Assembly (NCBI RefSeq): GCF_024756275.1
Contig: NZ_JANUGQ010000011.1
Coordinates: 62,001 to 126,000, forward strand
Origin: Streptomyces pyxinae
Lineage (GTDB): Bacteria; Actinomycetota; Actinomycetes; Streptomycetales; Streptomycetaceae
Length of the DNA stretch: 64,000 bases
Direction: 5' to 3'
The translations under genes were made by a program, and so were the position numbers. Under the pieces are notes generated by a model. The model was given only the letters and a program-made list of their open reading frames with translations. It was not told where the DNA came from and searched no databases. Shown in pieces: positions 26,548 through 33,087 of this stretch. How positions within the stretch are numbered: position 1 is the stretch's first letter; every line of letters starts with the position of its first letter.

Positions 26548-27240
26548 ATCAACGTCGTCGCATTCCTGGCCAGCTCCCTGGTGGTGATCGTCACGCCGGG
26601 ACCCGACCTCGCACTGATCACGAACATGGTGCTGACGCGGTCGGTGCGCACGGCGACGGTCGCGGCACTCGGGATGATCACAGCCGGAGCCGGGCAGATC
26701 GCACTCGGAGTGGCCGGACTGACGGCCCTCCTGGCGACCAGTCCGGTGACCTACGCGGCGTTTCGCTGGACCGGGGCTGTCATCCTGCTGGTATGGGCGG
26801 TACTGGCGCTCCGCCGGGTGCTTCGCTCCAGGGGCGGGCGAGGTGACGCGCCCTCCGGCGCATCCGTGGACGCGGTCCCCGAGCGCGGCGCGGAGGAGCA
26901 GGCGGGAGCGCCGCCGCCCGGGCCGACGGAGGGGGCGGACCTGTCGCCCCGGCGCGCTTTCGCGCAGGGCCTGATGTGCACCGGGGCGAATCCCAAGGTG
27001 GGCATATTCCTGATGGCATTCCTGCCGCAGTTCGTGCCCCGGGGCGTCGCCCCGGAAATCGGTGTGCCCGTCCTTGCCGTGTGCTACCTGGCGCTGGGTC
27101 TTCTCTGGCTGCTGGTCTGGATAAGAGCCGTTCACCGGTTGCTCCGGTATGTGCGTTCTCCCCGCATGCTGGCGATATTCGACGGACTCACCGCCCTGAT
27201 ATTCGGTGCGTTCTCGATGAGGCTGGCACTGGGGGCGTGA
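26548..27240 (+). CDS. LysE/RhtB-family exporter with apparent ATC start codon
   Basis: The mature sequence (NVVAFLASSLVVIVTPGPDLALITNMVL near the N-terminus) is unmistakably LysE/RhtB, a 6-helix amino acid exporter family. The family normally begins M-N-V right where this frame reads ATC-AAC-GTC. No ATG, GTG or TTG exists in frame nearby: upstream the frame has none until 26293, deep in the ligase gene, and the next downstream is GTG 26581 inside helix 1. GGGGGG lies five bases before the ATC, so I place the start there (230 aa). A hydrophilic insertion of about 45 Ala/Pro/Glu-rich residues separates helices 3 and 4. It probably exports an intermediate or product. Confidence 0.75.
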   Translation: MNVVAFLASSLVVIVTPGPDLALITNMVLTRSVRTATVAALGMITAGAGQIALGVAGLTALLATSPVTYAAFRWTGAVILLVWAVLALRRVLRSRGGRGDAPSGASVDAVPERGAEEQAGAPPPGPTEGADLSPRRAFAQGLMCTGANPKVGIFLMAFLPQFVPRGVAPEIGVPVLAVCYLALGLLWLLVWIRAVHRLLRYVRSPRMLAIFDGLTALIFGAFSMRLALGA

Positions 27241-27242
27241 CA

Positions 27243-27265
27243 GCCGATGGAAACACGTCATCGGC
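27243..27265. terminator. Small hairpin after the LysE-family gene
   Basis: GCCGATG and CATCGGC pair over 7 bp around a 9-base loop, starting three bases after the stop codon. It could be a weak terminator or processing site within the cluster. Confidence 0.4.
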
Positions 27266-27313
27266 GAGTACGAGTCCGTAAATGAAGGCGAACTCCCGGA
27301 AGGACGGGGCGGT

Positions 27314-28786
27314 ATGGAGAACTTCACATCACTGACCGCGACAGAGCTTGCCGGCCTGGTCAGGCAGCGGGCCGTGTCGCCCGTCGACATCGTGCGCGCG
27401 AGCCTGGATCGCATCGAGGAGGTCAACGCCGGGGTCAACGCGTTCGTGACCGTGTGCGCGGACGAGGCGTTGCTCGCCGCGAAGAAGGCCGAGAAGGCGG
27501 TGATGTCACAAGCCGAGCTGGGCCCGCTGCACGGTGTGCCCATCGGCGTGAAGGACCTCGACCCGGTCAGCGGAGTCCGGATGACCCGGGCGTCCAGCAT
27601 GTTCGCCGAAGACATCTCCCACGAGACGATCCTGTGCGTCCAGCGCCTGGTGGACGCCGGTGCGATCGTGGTGGGCAAGACGAACACCTGTGAGTTCGGC
27701 TTCAAGGCGACCACGGACAGCGCGCTGTTCGGGCCGGCGTCCACCCCCTTCAATCTGGCGATGAATGCGGGAGGTTCGTCCGGCGGCAGCGCCGCGGCGG
27801 TGGCGTCCGGAATGGTTCCGCTGGCGCAGGGGTCGGACGCGGGGGGCTCGCTGCGGGTGCCCGGCGCGTTCTGTGGTGTCTTCACCATGATGACCACCTT
27901 CGGGCGGGTGGCGGTGCCCGCCAGGCCGAACGCCTTCCGGCGGCTGAACCCCATGGTCTGCTACGCACCGCTGGCCCGTACGGTCCAGGACGCGGTGCTC
28001 GGCCTCGACCTGATGTCCGGCCCGCATCCCAGGGACCCGTACTCCTTCCCGGTGGGGGAGCCGCTGGCTGCCGCGCTCTCGTCCTCGTTGGCGGGCATGC
28101 GCGTCGCGTACACCCCCGATCTCGGCGGCTACCCGGTCGAGCCGGAGGTCGAGACCATGGTGCGGGGAGCGGTGTCCGCCCTCAAGGAGGCCGGGGCCGA
28201 GGTCGTGGAGGCGGAGTTCAGGCTCCCGGTTCCGCACGCCGAGCTCACGGCCAAGTGGCGCAGGTACCTGTCGCTCTGTCACGCGGAGTCCGCCGAGGTC
28301 AGCAAGGCCCAGGGCATCGACTTCCTGGGTGACCAGGGCAGGGACGTGGACCCGGCCTACCTGGACAGTGTCCGGACCGGCGCCGCCATGAGCGCCGTCG
28401 AATTCCGCCTGCTGGATCTGATGCGTACCCGGGTGCTGGACACCTTCGAGGACCTCTTCGACACGTTCGACCTCGTGGTCAGCCCGGTCAACTGCGTGAC
28501 GGCCATCGCGAACGACGCCACTCGCACGACGGTCGGTCCCCGCCAGGTGGCCGGCCAGGAGGTCGACCGTTTCGTGGGATGGTCGATGACGAGCCCCTTC
28601 AACCTGATCGGCAGCCCCGCCGCCACCGTGCCGGTCGGCCGGGCGTCCGACGGCGTCCCGGTCGGCATGCAGCTCGCCGCACGCCGGCACCATGACGCGG
28701 CTGTCGTACGCGCGGCCGCGGCATTCCAGGAGCGGCTTCCCTGGCAACATCACTACCGGAACCTGGACCCGTCGCTCGCGGGCTAG
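27314..28786 (+). CDS. Amidase-signature hydrolase
   Basis: This 490-residue amidase-signature protein keeps the Ser-cisSer-Lys triad: Lys80 in GVPIGVKDL, Ser155 in NAGGSSGGSAA and Ser179 in GSDAGGSLRVPG. Family members cleave C-N amide bonds. In the szn-type pathway the amino acid skeleton that carries the nitrosourea must be trimmed, and an amidase could release it after transfer; this is inference. It follows the LysE-type gene after 73 bases and is co-directional with the whole block. Confidence 0.92.
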   Translation: MENFTSLTATELAGLVRQRAVSPVDIVRASLDRIEEVNAGVNAFVTVCADEALLAAKKAEKAVMSQAELGPLHGVPIGVKDLDPVSGVRMTRASSMFAEDISHETILCVQRLVDAGAIVVGKTNTCEFGFKATTDSALFGPASTPFNLAMNAGGSSGGSAAAVASGMVPLAQGSDAGGSLRVPGAFCGVFTMMTTFGRVAVPARPNAFRRLNPMVCYAPLARTVQDAVLGLDLMSGPHPRDPYSFPVGEPLAAALSSSLAGMRVAYTPDLGGYPVEPEVETMVRGAVSALKEAGAEVVEAEFRLPVPHAELTAKWRRYLSLCHAESAEVSKAQGIDFLGDQGRDVDPAYLDSVRTGAAMSAVEFRLLDLMRTRVLDTFEDLFDTFDLVVSPVNCVTAIANDATRTTVGPRQVAGQEVDRFVGWSMTSPFNLIGSPAATVPVGRASDGVPVGMQLAARRHHDAAVVRAAAAFQERLPWQHHYRNLDPSLAG

Positions 28787-28855
28787 GTCCCACGCCCGGT
28801 CGGCCGGCTCACTCCGCCGAGGGGCCACGCTCGTACCTCACGAACGCCGGCCGTG

Positions 28856-28882
28856 ATCGAGAACATCGAGAAATTCGAGAAA
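28856..28882. repeat. 9-bp direct repeat in the HAD-gene leader
   Basis: Three tandem copies of WTCGAGAAM, counted from 28856, lie just before the ribosome site of the phosphatase gene in an A-rich stretch. A leader role is possible. Confidence 0.6.
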
Positions 28883-28895
28883 AAGGACAATCTCT

Positions 28896-29570
28896 GTGAC
28901 TGACACAACTCCGGGGGCGCTGCGCATCCGGGCGGCACTCTTCGACCTGGACGGCACCCTGGTGGCCACCGAGCACCGCAGCCGGGCCGCGTGGACCCGG
29001 CTGTTCCGCACCCACGGGGTCGAAGTGAACGACACGGTGCTCGCCACGTTCGTCGGGCGGCGGGGCCAGGAGTCGCTGGCCGACCATGTGCACAAGTTCC
29101 CCCGCGGCACCGTGGAGGAACTCTTCGCGGAGGCTGTCGGCTACCTCGAAGGTCCCGACATCCCGCCGCCGTATCCCGTTCCGGGCGCCGAGGCGCTGGT
29201 CAAGGAACTGCACGCCCAGGGCATCCCGATGGCCGTGGTCACGTCGGGTCTGCGGGAACACGCCCTCGCTCTCCTCGAACACGTCGGTGGAGCGCAGCTC
29301 TTCTCCGCCGTGATCACGGCCGAGGACGTGCGGACGGGCAAGCCCGACCCCGAGGGATTCCTGGCCGGGTGCGCGGCGTTGGGCGTCGATCCGTCCCAGG
29401 CCACGGCGTTCGAGGACGCGCCGGCCGGCATCGCCGCGGCGAAGGCGGCGGGGCTCCGGTGCGTCGCTCTGACCACCACGCACGACGCCGAGGCCCTCGG
29501 CCAGGCCGACACGGTCGCCGCCGACTACACGGAGCTGACCTGGTCGCCGCGGAAGACCCCGACTGCCTGA
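28896..29570 (+). CDS. HAD-superfamily phosphatase (beta-PGM/GPP-like)
   Basis: The 224-residue protein has the HAD motif I FDLDGTLV (Asp17, Asp19), motif II VVTSGLR, motif III GKPDPEGF and motif IV FEDAPAGIAAAKAAG. It belongs to the sugar-phosphate phosphatase/beta-phosphoglucomutase branch. If the cluster builds a glucosamine conjugate through a 6-phosphate, this enzyme could remove the phosphate, as expected for streptozotocin; this is inference. The start is GTG 28896 after AAAAGGAC. Confidence 0.9.
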   Translation: MTDTTPGALRIRAALFDLDGTLVATEHRSRAAWTRLFRTHGVEVNDTVLATFVGRRGQESLADHVHKFPRGTVEELFAEAVGYLEGPDIPPPYPVPGAEALVKELHAQGIPMAVVTSGLREHALALLEHVGGAQLFSAVITAEDVRTGKPDPEGFLAGCAALGVDPSQATAFEDAPAGIAAAKAAGLRCVALTTTHDAEALGQADTVAADYTELTWSPRKTPTA

Positions 29571-29595
29571 CCCGAGCACACGGACGGACCTCACC

Positions 29596-31071
29596 ATGCA
29601 CCGCAAGCAGCTTGATCCGGGCGCGACGCCCGCACCCGTCGGGGCGGAGACCACCGGACCGGACGGTCCGGAGTCCCGTTCCGCCATCCATCGATGGAGG
29701 CTGCTCGCGGTGCTGCTCGCAGCGCAGTTCATCGCCAACGTCGACACGGCGATCGCGAACATCGCCACGCCCGCGTTCCGGAGCGACCTGCACGCCTCCG
29801 GCGGTCAGGCCGGTCTGGTGGTCTCCAGCTATGTGGTGGCCTACGCGGTCCTCCTCGTGACCGGGGCACGGCTGGGAGCGAGTCACGGCTACCGGCGGAT
29901 CTTCATGGCCGGGACGGCTCTCTTCACGGCCGCGTCGCTGGCGTGCGCGCTGGCCCCCGAGCCCGTGTTCCTGATCGTCGCCCGCTCCGCGCAGGGGGCC
30001 GGAGCCGCGTTGATGGTGCCTCAGGTACTGAGCGGCATCCAGCGGTACTTCACCGGTCAGGAGCGGGTCCGGGCACTGGGGTACTACGCGATCGCCCTGT
30101 CCACCGGCGCGGTGGCCGGCCAGACCCTGGGAGGGCTGCTGATCGCTGCTGACCTCTTCGGCACGAGCTGGCGGCCGATCTTCCTCATCAATGTGCCGGT
30201 CGGACTGGTGCTCATGTGGGCGGCCCTGAGGACCATGCCCAGGGACGAGGCGTCCGAGGAGGACGAGGACATCGATGTCCGCGGGATGGTGCTGCTGGCT
30301 TCCACCGTCCTGCTGATCATCGTGCCGCTGCTGCTCGGCACGGACCTGGGGTGGCCCGTCTGGGCATGGTTGTCCTTGGCGGCGAGCGTTCCGGTGGCGG
30401 CGTTCTTCCGGCGGAGCCAGCGCCTCCGTGCCGCACGCGGCGGAAGGCCCCTCGTCGCGGAGCAGGTGGTGCGTCATCCGGCGATCCGCTGGTCTCTCGT
30501 CGCCCATGGCATCACCACCATGACCTACTTCGCCCTCCTGTTCGTGCTGGCGATCTATCTTCAGGAGGGCATGGGGCGGGGGCCCGCCTACGCGGGGCTG
30601 GCGATGGTGACCTGGGTGGGGGCCTTCGGCCTCGCCGGCCCTCTGCTCGCCCGGATTCCGGAGAACCGGCGCGCGTACATGCCGGCGCTCGGCTGCGTGA
30701 TCCTGGCCGCCGGCTACGCGTCCGTATGGATCTACCTGGTGGCCGGAGAGCGCACCGGGCTCACGCTCTTCCTGCTGTTGGGGATCGGAGGACTGGGGCT
30801 GGGCATCAGCTCGAACGCGCTGATCGGCCAGATGACCTCGGTACTGCCGGACCGCTACGCCGCCGACCTGTCCGGGGTCATCAGCACCAACGCTCAACTG
30901 TGCGGAGCGCTCGGGGTCGCCGCGCTGGGCGGAGGCTATCTCTTCCTGGGCGGGTCCCGGTCGGGAGAGTCTGCGGCTGACGCCCTGCAGCCCTTTCTGA
31001 TCGCCCTCGTCGCGGCCTCCCTCTTCTCCGCGCTCGCGGCACGACGAGGCCGGAGTCCCGCCGCGGCCTGA
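29596..31071 (+). CDS. MFS drug-efflux transporter (DHA2-like, 14 helices)
   Basis: The 491-residue protein has a hydrophilic N-terminus of about 35 residues, then about 14 hydrophobic segments. Family features include NVDTAIANIATPAF in helix 1 (motif D1-like), GARLGASHGYRRIF (motif A-like) and a helix-5 antiporter segment (GYYAIALSTGAVAGQTLGG). The family expels antibiotics with proton influx. Here it probably exports the product or confers self-resistance. It starts 26 bases after the phosphatase gene. Confidence 0.92.
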   Translation: MHRKQLDPGATPAPVGAETTGPDGPESRSAIHRWRLLAVLLAAQFIANVDTAIANIATPAFRSDLHASGGQAGLVVSSYVVAYAVLLVTGARLGASHGYRRIFMAGTALFTAASLACALAPEPVFLIVARSAQGAGAALMVPQVLSGIQRYFTGQERVRALGYYAIALSTGAVAGQTLGGLLIAADLFGTSWRPIFLINVPVGLVLMWAALRTMPRDEASEEDEDIDVRGMVLLASTVLLIIVPLLLGTDLGWPVWAWLSLAASVPVAAFFRRSQRLRAARGGRPLVAEQVVRHPAIRWSLVAHGITTMTYFALLFVLAIYLQEGMGRGPAYAGLAMVTWVGAFGLAGPLLARIPENRRAYMPALGCVILAAGYASVWIYLVAGERTGLTLFLLLGIGGLGLGISSNALIGQMTSVLPDRYAADLSGVISTNAQLCGALGVAALGGGYLFLGGSRSGESAADALQPFLIALVAASLFSALAARRGRSPAAA

Positions 31072-31143
31072 TCGCCGCGCCCCGTCACCTCTCCACCGAG
31101 TGCCCTGATGGGCATCCCGCTCCGACTGCCCGCCCACCACACC

Positions 31144-31164
31144 GCCCCGGCCCCGGGCCGGGGC
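31144..31164. terminator. Hairpin downstream of the MFS gene
   Basis: A 9-bp stem (GCCCCGGCC with GGCCGGGGC) closes a 3-base loop about 70 bases after the MFS stop. It may end transcription or reduce read-through into the PaiB-like gene. Confidence 0.5.
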
Positions 31165-31180
31165 ACCGACAAGCCCCGCG

Positions 31181-31213
31181 ACCTGGCGAAGTCCGTCACG
31201 GTCGAGTAGCCGT
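31181..31213. repeat. Possible dispersed repeat whose antisense reads STVTDFAR
   Basis: The minus strand of this 33-base stretch reads GYSTVTDFARS, a peptide I recall from many spurious ORFs in unrelated bacteria. It probably marks a small dispersed repeat, not a gene. The assignment relies on memory and needs a genome-wide match. Confidence 0.3.
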
Positions 31214-31293
31214 CGGCGCCACGAGCCGGCCGCGCGGCCCCACCACCATCACTGCTGCCGCCCATGATCCCGGAGCGACATTGGGGGAAAGTC

Positions 31294-31956
31294 ATGTACA
31301 CGCCCGAGTACTTCGTCCCTGAAGCGGAAACCGTTCATGAACTGCTGGCCGGTCATGGTGCGGCCGACCTGGTCACCGTGACGCCACACGGGATGCTGGC
31401 GACTCTTCTTCCGTTCGTGTACGAGCGGGAAACCGGCGAGCAAGGCGCGCTTCTCGGCCATCTGGCCCGTGCCAACGGCCAGTGGCGCGCGGAGACGGCG
31501 CACGAGGCGCTGGTCATCGTGCGCGGCCCCGATGCCTACATCAGCCCGACCTGGTATCCCTCCACCGCCCGGCACCACCGCGAAGTTCCGACCTGGAACT
31601 ACATCACCGCGCACGTCTACGGGAACCTGATCGTTCATGACGATCCGGATTGGGTCCGCCGCCAGATCCGCGGGCTCGTCGACCGGCATGAGGCGGGTCA
31701 GGACACCCCGTGGTCGGTGGACGACGCCCCGGCGGATTTCGTCGATCGGCTCCTGCGCGGCACCATCGGCGTGGAACTGGCCATCACGCGCATCGAGGCC
31801 ACGTTCAAACTCAACCAGAACCATTCCGGGGAAAACATCGACGGAGTCGTCGCCGGGCTGATGTCCCGCCGGCACGGCCAGGACGTGGCCGTCGCGGAAG
31901 CCGTCGCCGCGCACAGCCCGCACGGCCCGCAAGGCTCCGGACCCGCCGTCAGCTGA
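31294..31956 (+). CDS. PaiB-like FMN-binding protein
   Basis: The 220-residue protein opens MYTPEYFVPE and has ISPTWYPS, VPTWNYITAHVYG and FKLNQNHS. These are hallmarks of the PaiB/'FMN-binding negative transcriptional regulator' split-barrel family. The family is linked to protease regulation in Bacillus and to flavin-dependent roles elsewhere. ATG 31294 follows GGGGGAAAG; an upstream ATG at 31264 lacks a site. In this cluster it could be a flavin oxidoreductase or a regulator. It is separated from the MFS gene by about 220 bases with a hairpin. Confidence 0.85.
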   Translation: MYTPEYFVPEAETVHELLAGHGAADLVTVTPHGMLATLLPFVYERETGEQGALLGHLARANGQWRAETAHEALVIVRGPDAYISPTWYPSTARHHREVPTWNYITAHVYGNLIVHDDPDWVRRQIRGLVDRHEAGQDTPWSVDDAPADFVDRLLRGTIGVELAITRIEATFKLNQNHSGENIDGVVAGLMSRRHGQDVAVAEAVAAHSPHGPQGSGPAVS

Positions 31957-32021
31957 CGGGATCCCCTGTCGGTCCTGTGGCATCGCCGTCATGCGTATCG
32001 CCCACGAGGGAAGGATCTGTG

Positions 32022-32993
32022 ATGTCCGGAGAAGTTTCCGCGGACCTGCTGCCGCTCGCGGTGTCGCGCCGCACCGATGAGGCCGAGGGGGTCACATCCC
32101 TCGAACTGCGGCGGACGGACGGGCTGCCTCTTCCCCCCTGGAGCCCGGGCGCGCACATCGAGTTGCACCTGCCGTCGGGGCTGGTACGTCACTACTCCTT
32201 GTGCCCGCCGACCGGGGGCGTACGGGACTCGCCGGTCTGGCGCATCGCGGTTCTGCTCAGCCGGAACGGGGCCGGCGGCTCGCGCCATGTGCACGACCGT
32301 CTGGTGGAAGGGGCGTGGGTGACGGCCCGGGGGCCGTTCCAGCGCTTCCCGCTGGAGCCGTCCGACCGCTATCTGTTCATCGCCGGAGGAATTGGTATCA
32401 CCCCGATCCTCTCGATGCTCGGCGAGGCCGACCGGCGGGGAGCTCGCTGGGAGCTGGTCTACGGCGGCCGGTCGCTGTCGTCCATGGCCTTCCGTGAGGA
32501 ACTCGCCGCCCGGTATCCCGGTCGGGTCAGGGTCGTGCCAGAGGACGAGTGCGGGCGCCCGGATCTGGATTCCCTGCTCGGCCGTCCCCTCCCCGCCACG
32601 CTCGTCTACTGCTGCGGGCCCGAGTCTCTTCTTGAGGCGGTCGAGGAGAGGTGCGCGAGCTGGCCCGATGACGTGCTGCGCTTCGAACGGTTCGCTCCGA
32701 GCGCGGCAACGCAGCCCGCGAACGGCGAGCAGTTCACCGTGGAGCTGAAGGGGAGGGGGACGACGATCACCGTACCCTCCGGAAAATCGATTCTTGAGGC
32801 CGTCGAAGAGGCCGGAGTCGAGGTGTCGTACTCCTGCCGGGAGGGAGTCTGCGGCTCCTGCGAGACAAGCGTGATCGAGGGCAGGGTGGAGCATCGCGAC
32901 TCCGTCCTCACCCCCGAGGAGCAAGCCGCTGACGACACCATCATGATCTGCGTGTCACGAGCGGCCTCGCGTCGGCTGGTCCTGGACATCTAG
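32022..32993 (+). CDS. VanB/PDR-type ferredoxin-NAD(P)H reductase with C-terminal [2Fe-2S] domain
   Basis: The order of domains is FMN/FAD-binding barrel (PGAHIELHLPSG, RHYSLC), nucleotide-binding domain (FIAGGIGITPILSM, YCCGPESLLEAV) and plant-type ferredoxin (SCREGVCGSCETSVIEG with Cys-x4-Cys-x2-Cys and a distal Cys). The 323-residue length matches phthalate dioxygenase reductase-type proteins. These shuttle electrons from NAD(P)H to Rieske or diiron oxygenases. As the last gene of the block it may power the SznF-like diiron enzyme directly or via the Rieske protein; this is inference. GGGAAGG precedes the ATG. Confidence 0.92.
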   Translation: MSGEVSADLLPLAVSRRTDEAEGVTSLELRRTDGLPLPPWSPGAHIELHLPSGLVRHYSLCPPTGGVRDSPVWRIAVLLSRNGAGGSRHVHDRLVEGAWVTARGPFQRFPLEPSDRYLFIAGGIGITPILSMLGEADRRGARWELVYGGRSLSSMAFREELAARYPGRVRVVPEDECGRPDLDSLLGRPLPATLVYCCGPESLLEAVEERCASWPDDVLRFERFAPSAATQPANGEQFTVELKGRGTTITVPSGKSILEAVEEAGVEVSYSCREGVCGSCETSVIEGRVEHRDSVLTPEEQAADDTIMICVSRAASRRLVLDI

Positions 32994-33048
32994 GTGTGCG
33001 CGGGGCCGGAACCTCGCGCACGCCCTGCCGGACGGTGCGGGCGGGCCG

Positions 33049-33077
33049 GGGGCCGGCCGGGGTGGACGGCCGGCCCC
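33049..33077. terminator. Convergent terminator hairpin at the right edge of the szn-type block
   Basis: A 10-bp perfect stem pairs GGGGCCGGCC (33049-33058) with 33068-33077 around a 9-base loop. It lies between the reductase gene (+) and the GH38 gene (-). A smaller 7-bp hairpin at 32996-33021 precedes it. Confidence 0.75.
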
Positions 33078-33087
33078 GGGGAAGGGG

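Noticed and set aside
30936..31301. Minus-strand 121-codon ORF covering the MFS gene end
   Set aside because: Most of it is antisense to the MFS gene; the only notable part is the STVTDFAR string, better explained as a repeat.
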